The notes: generated by a model from the letters alone, not told the origin. Positions 1-7,569 are shown, counted from the stretch's first letter. The stretch is 10,252 nt of DNA from Candidatus Colimorpha enterica (GCA_018065475.1 JAGHTD010000086.1:1-10252), one strand, 5' to 3'. Translations and numbers: made by a program.

Positions 1-3
1 ATA

Positions 4-32
4 TTGAATTATACACTCCGTCGTGGTATAAT
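4..32 (+). promoter_or_regulatory. SigA-type promoter of the ABC exporter operon
   Basis: A -35 box TTGAAT at 4-9 and a perfect -10 box TATAAT at 27-32 are separated by 17 nt. The -10 is preceded by TGG, giving an extended -10 (TGn). Transcription would start near 39-40, leaving a leader of about 40 nt before the ATPase start. No operator-like palindrome is obvious. This is seen in sequence; activity is inferred. Confidence 0.75.
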
Positions 33-78
33 TATATTTGAATAACTCTGCGGACACACGCAGGTCAAGGAGTATTAT

Positions 79-1059
79 ATGATCAAGATCGAAAACCTGA
101 CAAAGCGTTACGGCAAGTCCTACGCTTTAAGCGGTATCAGCTTTGAAATAGGCAAAGGCGAAATCGTCGGTTTTCTCGGCCCGAACGGTGCGGGAAAATC
201 CACCACAATGAATATTCTTACGGGTTATCTTTCCTTTACGGACGGAAGCGTCACGGTTGACGGGCTCGATATGCTCGACTTCCCCGACGAGGTAAAAAAG
301 AAGGTCGGCTACCTTCCCGAGATCCCTCCCGTATATCCGGATATGACGGTCAGCGAGTATCTGAACTTCGTTTACGACCTGAAATCCTGCAAGCTCAACA
401 GGAAAAAGCACATAGAGGAGATCATCGAGGTCACACGCCTCGGCGACGTAAAGGGCCGCCTCATCTCCAACCTTTCAAAGGGTTACAAACAGCGTGTCGG
501 CATCGCTCAGGCGCTCGTCGGCAATCCACCGATCATCATTCTCGACGAGCCGACGGTCGGCCTTGACCCACGCCAGGTCGTTGAGATAAGAAACCTCATC
601 CGTACCCTCGGCCTCGACCACACAGTCATTCTCAGCACGCACATCCTTTCCGAGGTGCAGGCGGTATGCGACCGTGTCATCATCATAAACAAGGGCAAGA
701 TCGCCGCCGACAAGAAGACGGAGGAGATCGCAGGAGCTGTCGAAGGCGGAAAGCGCATTTCTGCAAAGATCACCGGTCCCGTCAAGGAGGTCACGTCGGC
801 TCTTAAAGCGCTTCAGGGCGTGCGTTCCGTTGACGTCGGAGGTCAGCTCGATATGGACAGCACCGACTACGTCATCGAGTCGGAAAACGGTGTGGACATC
901 CGCAAGCCGCTCTTCTCGATGATAGCTTCAAGGGGCTGGTACCTGCTCGGACTTGAAACGGCGGGCGCAAACCTCGAGGACATCTTCCTTGCCCTCACCG
1001 AGAAGACTGCCGAAACCAAGAGCAGAAAGAAACACGTGAAGATCAGTGCCAACGCCTGA
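79..1059 (+). CDS. ABC transporter ATP-binding protein (GldA/NatA-like)
   Basis: This is a 326-residue cytoplasmic ATPase that would power the ABC-2 permease encoded next to it. Visible motifs are Walker A GPNGAGKST (residues 34-42), a GYLPE Q-loop region (77-81, with Glu in place of Gln as is common in GldA-like ATPases), the signature LSKGY (132-136), Walker B PIIILDEPT (151-159), D-loop GLDP (161-164) and the H-loop STH (His188). The roughly 110 residues after the nucleotide-binding domain match the C-terminal extension usual in drug/Gld-type exporter ATPases. The start is supported by AAGGAG at 67-72, 6 nt upstream. It is the first gene of a four-gene operon. The gene neighbours, with a GldG-like protein and DUF4340, identify the Gld-like subtype better than the ATPase alone. 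The substrate cannot be read from the sequence. Confidence 0.95.
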   Translation: MIKIENLTKRYGKSYALSGISFEIGKGEIVGFLGPNGAGKSTTMNILTGYLSFTDGSVTVDGLDMLDFPDEVKKKVGYLPEIPPVYPDMTVSEYLNFVYDLKSCKLNRKKHIEEIIEVTRLGDVKGRLISNLSKGYKQRVGIAQALVGNPPIIILDEPTVGLDPRQVVEIRNLIRTLGLDHTVILSTHILSEVQAVCDRVIIINKGKIAADKKTEEIAGAVEGGKRISAKITGPVKEVTSALKALQGVRSVDVGGQLDMDSTDYVIESENGVDIRKPLFSMIASRGWYLLGLETAGANLEDIFLALTEKTAETKSRKKHVKISANA

Positions 1060-1081
1060 TCGCAGTACAGAGGATTAAAAA

Positions 1082-1795
1082 ATGATTGCAGTATTCAAAA
1101 GAGACTTTCTGTCATATTTCAAGACGCCCATCGGGTACGTCTTTATGGCGGCATTCCTCGCCGCAAACGGCGGCACCTTCGCTCTGATGACCTTGCAGGC
1201 ATCGACGAGCTCGACAGGCACTTATTTCACGACGATGATGATCATCTCCGCCGTGCTCACCCCCTTCCTTACGATGAAGCTTTTCAGCGAAGAAAGAAAA
1301 ACGAAGACCGAACAGCTCCTTCTCACCTCTCCGGCGAGCATCGGGGGCATAGTTGCGGGAAAGTTCTTCGCCGCTTACGCCGTCTATCTCATCACCTTCC
1401 TCATCGGCACGCTCAACTTTGCAACGCTCTACAAGTTCTCGGCTGAAAACGAGATACAGAGCGGAGTGCTCTTCGGCTCGTCGGTAGCCCTCGTGCTTGC
1501 CGCCGCCGCTTTTATCTCCATCGGCGTGTTCGTTTCGGCTCTCACCGAAAACCAGTTAATTGCCGCCATCGGCTCCATCGGCATTATGGCGCTCTTCCTC
1601 GTCATCAGTCTTCTCAATTCCTACATCCCCTTCGAGTGGCTGAGAAAGGTGCTCAGCTGGATCTCCATTTACAGCCGTTTCAGCTATTTCAACTACGGCG
1701 TATTCGACTTTGCCGCTCTGCTTTATTACGCTTCGGTATGCTTCGTATTCCTGTTCCTCACGGTCAGGGTATATGAAAGACGCCGTTGGGCCTGA
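1082..1795 (+). CDS. ABC-2 type permease (GldF-like)
   Basis: This 237-residue integral membrane protein is the transmembrane partner of the upstream ATPase. Hydrophobic stretches suggest six membrane segments, at about residues 16-36, 50-65, 88-112, 125-150, 157-177 and 205-228. The short loop EERKTKTEQLLLTSP (about residues 70-84) is the characteristic ABC-2/GldF motif after the second segment, which probably contacts the ATPase. The length matches GldF-type permeases (about 240 residues). An AGAGGA ribosome binding site lies at 1069-1074, 7 nt before the ATG and 22 nt after the ATPase stop. Only one permease gene is present, so a homodimer is likely (inference). Other ABC-2 exporter subtypes are possible, but the downstream GldG-like gene favours the Gld type. 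Confidence 0.91.
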   Translation: MIAVFKRDFLSYFKTPIGYVFMAAFLAANGGTFALMTLQASTSSTGTYFTTMMIISAVLTPFLTMKLFSEERKTKTEQLLLTSPASIGGIVAGKFFAAYAVYLITFLIGTLNFATLYKFSAENEIQSGVLFGSSVALVLAAAAFISIGVFVSALTENQLIAAIGSIGIMALFLVISLLNSYIPFEWLRKVLSWISIYSRFSYFNYGVFDFAALLYYASVCFVFLFLTVRVYERRRWA

Positions 1796-1809
1796 CGGAG
1801 GTATCTTAA

Positions 1810-3309
1810 ATGGAAAACTCAAAGATCGCAAAGCACCGCAGACTTAAGTTCGGTGCGCTCGCAATAGGGCTCACCGCAGCGGTAATAGCTCTTATCGTGA
1901 TAGTAAACGCCATTTTCTCCGCTCTTGCGCAGAAATATCTGTGGATAATAGATATGACCGACTCGCTCGTATTTTCGATAAGCGAGCAGTCGAAGAATAT
2001 TCTCGATCCTTACAGAAGCAAGGAAGACTCGCATATCGACATCACGTTCTGTATGCCCGCCGACGAGCTTGACGCCAATTACTATTCAAATCTCGTCCAC
2101 AACCTCGCTCTCCAGTACGAGGAGGAGTTCGACTTCGTCCACGTCAACTACGTTGACATAATCAACCACCCCGACGGGATAGCAAAATATCTGACGTCGA
2201 GCGTCGATTCGCCCAAGACCACGTCGGTCATCATCTCCGACGGCGGTACCGATTCGCGTCTCATCGACTATACGGCGTTCTACACCTACGATCAGCAGAC
2301 GGGCGACATCTTCGCCTTCAACGGCGAATACAAGTACACGTCAAGCATGCTTCAGCTTCTCGGCGACAGCCCGATCGCATATTTCACGACGGGACACGGC
2401 GAGAAGGTCGACGAAGGCAAGGCGCTCTGGACGCTGATGGAGGATGCCGGCTTTGACGTAAGAAAGATCGACCTCACCAAGGATCCTCTCGACAAGACCG
2501 CAAAGCTCATGGTCATCAACAACCCGCTCACCGACTTCATCGGCGACAACGAGTCGGGCACGAACGAGATAAAGAAGATCGACGATTTCCTCAACAACTA
2601 CCAGGGAGGTCTTATGGTCTTCATGGGAAGCGAAACGGGCGAGCTTCCCGAGCTCGACGCTCTTCTTGCCGAGTGGGGAATAAAGTTTGAGCCCATGCAG
2701 GTCATCGACTATTCAAATGCGATAGACGTTGACGGCAAGATGATCTCCGCCACCTACACGCAGGAGGGCACGGGTTCCTCCATCACGACTGCTCTGCGCG
2801 AGCTTGAAAGCACGCCTAAGGCGATAGTCAAGAACGCGCGCCCGATCACCCTGCTTTACGAGAGAAACTCCGAATACAAGTCGGACAGATACACCTCGAC
2901 GGTGCTCACGACCTCTCCCGAAAAGACGGCGATCGCCAATCCTCTCGGCGAGGGCGACCCCGTGACAAACGAGCAGTTCAACCTCATGACGATCACTCTC
3001 GATCAGAGATATATCGACAACGAGGCGCACCTTTCCTTCGTGCTTGCGACAGGAAGCGGATATTTCGGCGACGACGAATACACGAGCGGAAGCAAGAGCT
3101 ACGCCAACCGCGACATTATGTTCTACGCGATAAAGGCGTTTGCGAGAAAGACTGTACCGCTTGATCTCAAGTTCAAGGTATTCAGCGACACGAAGCTCAA
3201 TATAACGAAGGCGGAAGCCAACAGATACACGGCGCTCATCACCGTCGTTCCCGCACTCATCGTTGCCGGAATAGGTATCTACGTTTATACGAGGAGACGC
3301 TATCTATGA
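1810..3309 (+). CDS. GldG-like ABC transporter auxiliary protein
   Basis: The 499-residue protein has a basic N-terminus, a membrane segment at about residues 16-40, a large hydrophilic domain, and a second membrane segment at about 473-494 followed by a basic tail (RRRYL). This is the architecture of GldG-type proteins (ABC-type uncharacterised auxiliary domain), with the central domain outside the cytoplasm. The segment IAYFTTGHGE (about 189-198) is the conserved GHGE region seen in this family. The start is set by GGAGGT at 1797-1802, 7 nt upstream, and only 14 nt separates it from the permease stop. Its stop overlaps the next start in an ATGA, indicating translational coupling. In gliding Bacteroidota GldG works with GldA and GldF. 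In this apparent Gram-positive the role and cargo are unknown. Confidence 0.87.
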   Translation: MENSKIAKHRRLKFGALAIGLTAAVIALIVIVNAIFSALAQKYLWIIDMTDSLVFSISEQSKNILDPYRSKEDSHIDITFCMPADELDANYYSNLVHNLALQYEEEFDFVHVNYVDIINHPDGIAKYLTSSVDSPKTTSVIISDGGTDSRLIDYTAFYTYDQQTGDIFAFNGEYKYTSSMLQLLGDSPIAYFTTGHGEKVDEGKALWTLMEDAGFDVRKIDLTKDPLDKTAKLMVINNPLTDFIGDNESGTNEIKKIDDFLNNYQGGLMVFMGSETGELPELDALLAEWGIKFEPMQVIDYSNAIDVDGKMISATYTQEGTGSSITTALRELESTPKAIVKNARPITLLYERNSEYKSDRYTSTVLTTSPEKTAIANPLGEGDPVTNEQFNLMTITLDQRYIDNEAHLSFVLATGSGYFGDDEYTSGSKSYANRDIMFYAIKAFARKTVPLDLKFKVFSDTKLNITKAEANRYTALITVVPALIVAGIGIYVYTRRRYL

Positions 3310-4829
3310 GCAAGAAGCTGCGCAATATCATCATTATTGCCTCGACCTTCGTCATCCTCACCGTCGTATATTTCGCGGCGGTCAGACCGCTTCTCAAAGC
3401 GGAGGAGATCGAAGAAAAGATCCCCGAGCTTCTTCCCGGCGAGGTCCTCGGAATAAACAACAGGATCATGCTCTACGAGCATATTCAGAAGGCGGAGATC
3501 AGCTCGATCGAGGTCTTCAACAAGATCAATCATTACAAGCTCTACCGCGGAGGGGACGCCTTCTTCTTTGAAGGTATGGAGACCACTCCCTACGATCCCG
3601 AACTTCTCTCGTCTCTCGTCGTTTCGACGGGATACACGCTCTCGATGGCAAGAGTCGATCTTGACGATATGAGCGAGGACTTCTCGGTTTACGGCCTCGG
3701 TGAAAACGACGATCCCGCATACTTTATAATCACGAAGCTCGACGGCACGGCATACAAGGTATTCGTCGGAAACCGTATTCCCACGGGCGGCGGGTATTAC
3801 TGTATGGTGGAGAACAGAAAGGCGGTCTATATCCTCAACACGGATATTGCCGACACCGTTCTTGCCGACGTGCATACCTTCCTCACTCCTTCCCTCGGCT
3901 ACGCCGTCTCATCCACGACGTATTACGGGGTTGACGATTTTATGATCTATAAGAACGGCGAGCTCTACGTCTGGGTGGATATGATCCCTGCGACCGAAAC
4001 CGGCCGTGCCGACGGTATGCCCACGTTCCGCCTCGGTCATCCCAAGGGCTTCAACCTTGAGCTTACCGCTTACGCGTCGATGATGGAGCTGTTCTCACAC
4101 TTCACCGGAGATTACGTCGTGTCTGCGGGACTTGAGCTGTTTGACGGCGAGGAACTCAACGTCAAGGAAAAATACGGAATAGATATCGAACATCCCTACT
4201 ATATGATCCATTATCTGCTCGACGAAGTCCACACATACGTGTTCTTCTCCGAGCCGGACGAGGAGGGCGGAGTTTACGCATACTCCCCTCTGTTCAGCAG
4301 CGTTTCGTATATTTCAAACATCAGCGATATGGACAGCGTAGGCAACTTCATCACCTGGGACTCCATAAGGTTCATCAGCAGCAATATCGTATTTGAAAAC
4401 ATCAAGGACCTCTCTGAGATCAGAGTCGAAGGCAAGGACGAAAACGGAAAGGAAGTTGACGTCTTCTTCACTCTCCGTACCGAGGGCGAGAATATGTTCG
4501 TCAAGCTCAACGGAGAAGGCAAGGACTTTGATCCCGACACCCTGAAGAACTTCAAGCAGATCTACGGCGACATTCTCAACATCTCCATTGTCGATTACGT
4601 CGATGAGGGATACGAGCAGAATATGAAACGCCTCGGTTCCGCTACCGTCATCACCAACGACGGAACGAAATATGAGGTCGAGTTCTTCGCTTACACGACG
4701 AGAAGATGTTACTTCACTCTTAACGGAGAGGGTTACTTCTACGTTACGAGAGCGAACGTCGAAAAGCTGTTCAACGATACGGTACGCTTCCTTAACGGCG
4801 AGCAGATCAGCTCATCGGATAAGTCATAA
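3306..4829 (+). CDS. DUF4340-type membrane-anchored protein of the ABC module
   Basis: This is a 507-residue protein with one N-terminal membrane anchor (about residues 7-27, preceded by KKLR), leaving nearly the whole chain outside the cytoplasm. The body is rich in beta-type segments, acidic and aromatic residues, and contains what look like repeated DUF4340-like units: 'VFNKINHYKLYRGGDAFFF', 'YGLGENDDPAYFIITKLDGTAYKVFVGN', and a similar stretch near the C-terminus ('YEVEFFAYTTRRCYFTLNGEGYFYV'). The DUF4340 assignment rests on these patterns and on position: DUF4340 proteins usually follow GldG-like genes. The start overlaps the GldG-like stop by 4 nt, with GAGGAG at 3291-3296 nine nt upstream. 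Its molecular function is unknown. A role as an extracytoplasmic partner of the exporter is inference. Confidence 0.82.
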   Translation: MSKKLRNIIIIASTFVILTVVYFAAVRPLLKAEEIEEKIPELLPGEVLGINNRIMLYEHIQKAEISSIEVFNKINHYKLYRGGDAFFFEGMETTPYDPELLSSLVVSTGYTLSMARVDLDDMSEDFSVYGLGENDDPAYFIITKLDGTAYKVFVGNRIPTGGGYYCMVENRKAVYILNTDIADTVLADVHTFLTPSLGYAVSSTTYYGVDDFMIYKNGELYVWVDMIPATETGRADGMPTFRLGHPKGFNLELTAYASMMELFSHFTGDYVVSAGLELFDGEELNVKEKYGIDIEHPYYMIHYLLDEVHTYVFFSEPDEEGGVYAYSPLFSSVSYISNISDMDSVGNFITWDSIRFISSNIVFENIKDLSEIRVEGKDENGKEVDVFFTLRTEGENMFVKLNGEGKDFDPDTLKNFKQIYGDILNISIVDYVDEGYEQNMKRLGSATVITNDGTKYEVEFFAYTTRRCYFTLNGEGYFYVTRANVEKLFNDTVRFLNGEQISSSDKS

Positions 4830-4836
4830 CAAAAAT

Positions 4837-4864
4837 GGGCTTCCGTTTACGCGGAAGCCCTCTT
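4837..4864 (+). terminator. Hairpin terminator (weak U-tract) after the ABC operon
   Basis: A perfect 9-bp stem pairs GGGCTTCCG (4837-4845) with CGGAAGCCC (4852-4860) around a 6-nt loop, 7 nt after the DUF4340 stop. The following tract is only TCTT then ACTC, so termination is probably incomplete. That would let some transcripts continue into the lipoprotein gene 22 nt further on, which has no clear promoter of its own. Confidence 0.75.
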
Positions 4865-4886
4865 ACTCAGATAATAGGGAAATAAT

Positions 4887-5819
4887 ATGAAAAAAACGGG
4901 TATTTTGGCGATCATTCTCTCCTGCGTCCTTCTCCTTTGTTCCTGCGGAATAAAGCCGTCGGATGACAGGACGGTCCTTGTCCTCAGCGGCAAAAATATC
5001 AATCACGATTATTACAGATACGTATATATGAATACGGCGGCTGACTATGAGGACCCCGGTGAGCACGGCGACGAGATCGCCGCCTCGGCTCTGAAAACGC
5101 TTATCCACAACCGCGCGATAGAACTTGTCGCCGAAAAATACGGTGTAAAGCTGTCTTCCGACGATAAGAAAGCCGTGAACAGCTGGTACAAGGAGCAGAA
5201 GGCATCGGTTTCGGACGAAGAATGGCAGAAGAATCTCTCGCTCAATTATCTGACCGAGTACCTTCTCGTTTCGATACAGGAGTTCAACACCCTCTGGCAG
5301 ATGATCTACGACTACTATACGGATGAGATGAATATGGTCATCCGCATAGACGACAAGGGGCTCAAAGATATGATCCCCGAGGTATTCCACAACGTCATGT
5401 ACGTTATGATCTCCTCCGACAGCGAAAACGCCCACGAAAAGGCGGTTCAGGTCAAGGCACTTGCCGACAGCGGCGAGGACTTCAAAAAGCTCGTCCTGGA
5501 ATACGGTGAGGACGAAAATATGAAGTCGCTCATCGACAGCGGTTACTACTACGTTGACGGCGAGATCGTTCCGTCGGTCGAGGACGAGGTGAAGAAGCTG
5601 AACGTCGGCGACGTTTCGGACGTCATAGAGACCGATCTCGGCTGTTTCGTCATCAAGGTGCTCGACATCGACGGCGAATACGTCGATAAACATCTGAACA
5701 CCTTCCGCACCGATTATTTCGCCTATATGTTCAACAAAGAGGTCGCGGAGACCGAGAAAAAAGTCACGGTCGAAAAGAAACCCCTTTACGATGAGTTCAA
5801 TGCCGGAAAAGCGGAATGA
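4887..5819 (+). CDS. Lipoprotein related to SurA/PrsA-type peptidyl-prolyl isomerases
   Basis: This 310-residue protein begins with a lipoprotein signal: MKK, a hydrophobic core (residues 5-17) and the lipobox L-C-S-C with the modified cysteine at Cys20. It would be anchored on the outer face of the membrane. Residues about 60-150 resemble the helical SurA N-like region, and residues about 165-265 resemble a parvulin rotamase domain, including IVPSVEDEVKKLNVGDVSDVIETDLGCFVIKV, which parallels the usual 'MVPEFEEAAFSLKVGEISEPVKTDFGYHIIKV' pattern. By eye, the usual active-site histidines are replaced (Tyr172 in the first strand, Phe254 in the GYHII motif), so it may be a chaperone without isomerase activity. 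The ribosome site (AGGGA) is weak. Its stop overlaps the next start as ATGA. The foldase role is inference. Confidence 0.77.
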   Translation: MKKTGILAIILSCVLLLCSCGIKPSDDRTVLVLSGKNINHDYYRYVYMNTAADYEDPGEHGDEIAASALKTLIHNRAIELVAEKYGVKLSSDDKKAVNSWYKEQKASVSDEEWQKNLSLNYLTEYLLVSIQEFNTLWQMIYDYYTDEMNMVIRIDDKGLKDMIPEVFHNVMYVMISSDSENAHEKAVQVKALADSGEDFKKLVLEYGEDENMKSLIDSGYYYVDGEIVPSVEDEVKKLNVGDVSDVIETDLGCFVIKVLDIDGEYVDKHLNTFRTDYFAYMFNKEVAETEKKVTVEKKPLYDEFNAGKAE

Positions 5820-7138
5820 AGAAAAACGAAGTTTATGAGGTCGTCGTGACCGATATGAACAATATGGGCTTCGGAATCGCCCATATTGACGGTATGGCGG
5901 TCTTCGTTGACGGCGGCGTCACGGGCGACAGACTTAATATAAGGATAATAAAGACCGCGTCCTCCTACGCCGTCGCAAGGATCGAGGAGGTCCTTTCGGC
6001 TTCCGATAAACGGGAGCAGGATCCCTGCCCGCTGAGGCGCTGCGGCGGCTGTACCCTCGGCCATATCACGCGCGAATACGAGCTTGAACTGAAAAAGAGC
6101 TTCGTCAAGGCGTCCTTTCATAAGCAGGGAATAGATGCGGACGTAAAGGACGTTGTGACCGACGGCAGACGCACCGGGTACAGAAACAAGGTGCAGATGC
6201 CTGTCGAGGGCGGCAAATACGGCTATTATGCCAAACATTCCCACGAGATAATCCCATGCGGGAAATGCCTGCTGTCGTCGGAGCTGTTCTCCGACGTCAT
6301 CGCCTTTACCGCTTCCTACCGTTTTCCTGCCGATCCTCAGCTGAGACACATATATATAAGGTACGGCGAAAAGACCGGAGAGATGATGCTCACACTCGTC
6401 ACACGGCTTGACAGGATAAAGGGCGAGGAGGACTTCGTAAAGGACGTCACCGCCGCTTTTCCGATGCTGAAATCTGTCGTCGTCAACACCAACGCCGAAG
6501 ACACAAACGTCATTCTCGGCAAAAAGAGCAGGGCGATCTGCGGAAAAGACGAGATAACCGACGTGCTGTGCGGCTGCATCTTTGCCGTATCTTCCCATTC
6601 GTTCTTCCAGGTCAACAGAAACGTCGCGGAGCTTCTCTACGAAAAGGCGATAGAGCTTGCCGCCGAAAGCGGGCCGAATAAGGTCGCCGACCTTTACTGC
6701 GGGGCGGGTACGATCGGCATATCCTTTGCCAAAAAGCACCCCGGCACCGCCGTTTACGGGCTTGAGGTCGTCCCCGAGGCGGTCGAAAACGCAAAGAAAA
6801 ACGCCGAACGCAACGGGATCAAAAACGCGGAGTTCTTATGCGCCGACGCCGAGACGGCAGACCTAAGCGGCATTGACGTTTGTATCGTCGATCCGCCGAG
6901 AAAAGGAATATCCGAGGCGCTTGCGGAGAAGATCGTGAAATCGGGGATAAACCGCCTCGTTTACGTCTCCTGCAACCACGAGACGCTCGCAAGGGACGCA
7001 AAATACTTCCTTTCTCACGGGTACAATATGGGCGAGATTACGCCCTATGATATGTTTCCCCGCACCGGGTCGGTAGAATCAGTCGCACTTTTCGTGCGGA
7101 CGGAATCAGCGGTATCGGCATCGTCCGAAAAAGAATGA
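5816..7138 (+). CDS. rlmD: 23S rRNA (uracil-5-)-methyltransferase, RlmD/RlmCD type
   Basis: This 440-residue SAM-dependent enzyme of the TrmA/RlmD family methylates C5 of a uridine in 23S rRNA (U1939, and in Bacillus RlmCD also U747; which applies here cannot be read). An N-terminal TRAM domain covers about residues 1-60. The iron-sulphur ligands are Cys71, Cys76 and Cys79 (CPLRRCGGC) with Cys148 as the likely fourth. Further motifs are FFQVN (263-267), SAM-binding DLYCGAGTIG (292-301), DPPRKG (359-364), the catalytic nucleophile Cys386 in VYVSCNHETLARD, and Glu421 in SVESVALF as the probable general base. Length matches the family. The start overlaps the lipoprotein stop by 4 nt, so translation is probably coupled. 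The first two cysteines are one residue closer together than in E. coli RlmD. Confidence 0.95.
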   Translation: MKKNEVYEVVVTDMNNMGFGIAHIDGMAVFVDGGVTGDRLNIRIIKTASSYAVARIEEVLSASDKREQDPCPLRRCGGCTLGHITREYELELKKSFVKASFHKQGIDADVKDVVTDGRRTGYRNKVQMPVEGGKYGYYAKHSHEIIPCGKCLLSSELFSDVIAFTASYRFPADPQLRHIYIRYGEKTGEMMLTLVTRLDRIKGEEDFVKDVTAAFPMLKSVVVNTNAEDTNVILGKKSRAICGKDEITDVLCGCIFAVSSHSFFQVNRNVAELLYEKAIELAAESGPNKVADLYCGAGTIGISFAKKHPGTAVYGLEVVPEAVENAKKNAERNGIKNAEFLCADAETADLSGIDVCIVDPPRKGISEALAEKIVKSGINRLVYVSCNHETLARDAKYFLSHGYNMGEITPYDMFPRTGSVESVALFVRTESAVSASSEKE

Positions 7139-7166
7139 ACGATATGTGAAATCTGTCGTTTCCCTC

Positions 7167-7194
7167 TTGATTTATTTGAAAAATATGATATAAT
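7167..7194 (+). promoter_or_regulatory. SigA-type promoter of acpP
   Basis: TTGATT at 7167-7172 and a perfect TATAAT at 7189-7194 are separated by 16 nt, with an extended -10 TGA immediately before TATAAT. Transcription would begin near 7201, giving a leader of about 64 nt. I see no FapR- or FabT-like palindrome that I would defend. Confidence 0.78.
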
Positions 7195-7203
7195 AAAGCT
7201 CCA

Positions 7204-7228
7204 CGCGCATTTCGCAAGACATTGCGCG
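7204..7228 (+). promoter_or_regulatory. Possible alternative hairpins in the acpP leader
   Basis: CGCGCA (7204-7209) can pair with TGCGCG (7223-7228) over a 13-nt loop. CGCAA (7213-7217) can instead pair with TTGCG (7222-7226) over a 4-nt loop. The two are mutually exclusive because they share the 3' arm. Both stems are short, so a regulatory role is only a possibility. Confidence 0.3.
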
Positions 7229-7264
7229 GCGGATTTTCGACAACGTAAAAAAACAGGAGATTGT

Positions 7265-7495
7265 ATGTACGAAAAAATCATTGAAATAATATCCGGACAG
7301 CTTAACGTTGACGTATCCGACATCAGCGAGGATACGAAGATAATGGAGGACCTGGGCGCCGATTCGCTCGACGTCGTTGAAATGCTCATCACGCTCGAGG
7401 ACGAGTTCGGGGTCGTGATCCCCGATGACGATATCGAGAAGCTCGTCACGGTCGGCGACGTGTTCGACTACATCGCATCGGGTTCTGAAAAATAA
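7265..7495 (+). CDS. acpP: Acyl carrier protein
   Basis: This 76-residue acidic protein carries acyl chains as thioesters on a phosphopantetheine arm during cytoplasmic fatty acid synthesis. The attachment site is Ser34 in the conserved GADSLDVVEM (residues 31-40). Flanking features are typical: MYEKIIEIISGQLNVD at the N-terminus, the acidic helix II after the serine, and DEFGVVIPDDDIEKLVTVGDVFDYI near the C-terminus. The start is well supported by AGGAG at 7255-7259, 5 nt upstream. It has its own promoter and terminator, and no fab genes lie in the window. In many Clostridia acpP sits beside plsX, fab genes or rnc, so this placement is separate. It could serve another acyl pathway, but the sequence looks like a housekeeping ACP. 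Confidence 0.95.
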   Translation: MYEKIIEIISGQLNVDVSDISEDTKIMEDLGADSLDVVEMLITLEDEFGVVIPDDDIEKLVTVGDVFDYIASGSEK

Positions 7496-7519
7496 AAAGC
7501 CGGATCGGCTTTTTTCTTT
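7495..7519 (+). terminator. Intrinsic terminator of acpP
   Basis: AAAAGCCG (7495-7502) pairs with CGGCTTTT (7506-7513) around the 3-nt loop GAT and runs into a T-rich tract (TTTTTT at 7510-7515, then CTTT). It starts on the last base of the acpP stop codon and ends 2 nt before the -35 box of the next promoter. Confidence 0.88.
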
Positions 7520-7520
7520 A

Positions 7521-7549
7521 TTGACTTATCGGTTTTATTGTGCTATAAT
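7521..7549 (+). promoter_or_regulatory. Near-consensus SigA promoter of the SGNH hydrolase gene
   Basis: TTGACT at 7521-7526 and a perfect TATAAT at 7544-7549 are separated by 17 nt, with an extended -10 (TGC before TATAAT). Transcription would start near 7556, leaving only about 20 nt before the chosen start codon. An in-frame TTG at 7538 lies inside this promoter and so cannot be the start. Confidence 0.85.
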
Positions 7550-7564
7550 AAGGTCAAACGAATC

Positions 7565-7569
7565 GAGGT
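7565..7569 (+). promoter_or_regulatory. Ribosome binding site that fixes the hydrolase start
   Basis: GAGGT lies 7 nt before the ATG at 7577, good spacing, but only 1 nt before the in-frame ATG at 7571. It therefore favours 7577 as the start. Confidence 0.65.

Noticed and set aside
4846..4875. Promoter formed by TTTACG and GATAAT upstream of the lipoprotein gene
   Set aside because: Poor -35, 18-nt spacing, and the transcript would start at about the ribosome site, leaving no usable leader.
4863..5693. A 276-codon open frame on the minus strand opposite the lipoprotein gene
   Set aside because: The plus strand has a lipobox, a rotamase-like domain and an ATGA junction; the minus frame is a valine/aspartate-rich mirror of plus-strand codon bias with no recognisable motif.
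5786..6739. A 317-codon open frame on the minus strand opposite rlmD
   Set aside because: The plus strand carries all RlmD motifs over the same span; the antisense frame has no domain and no ribosome site I could find.
7138..7166. Possible terminator after rlmD (AACGATA pairing with TGTCGTT)
   Set aside because: The stem is 7 bp with a G-U pair and a 9-nt loop, and no T-tract follows; too weak to call.
7167..7190. A FabT/FapR-like operator over the acpP promoter
   Set aside because: The AT-rich sequence contains TTGA and TTTGA strings but no defensible palindrome.
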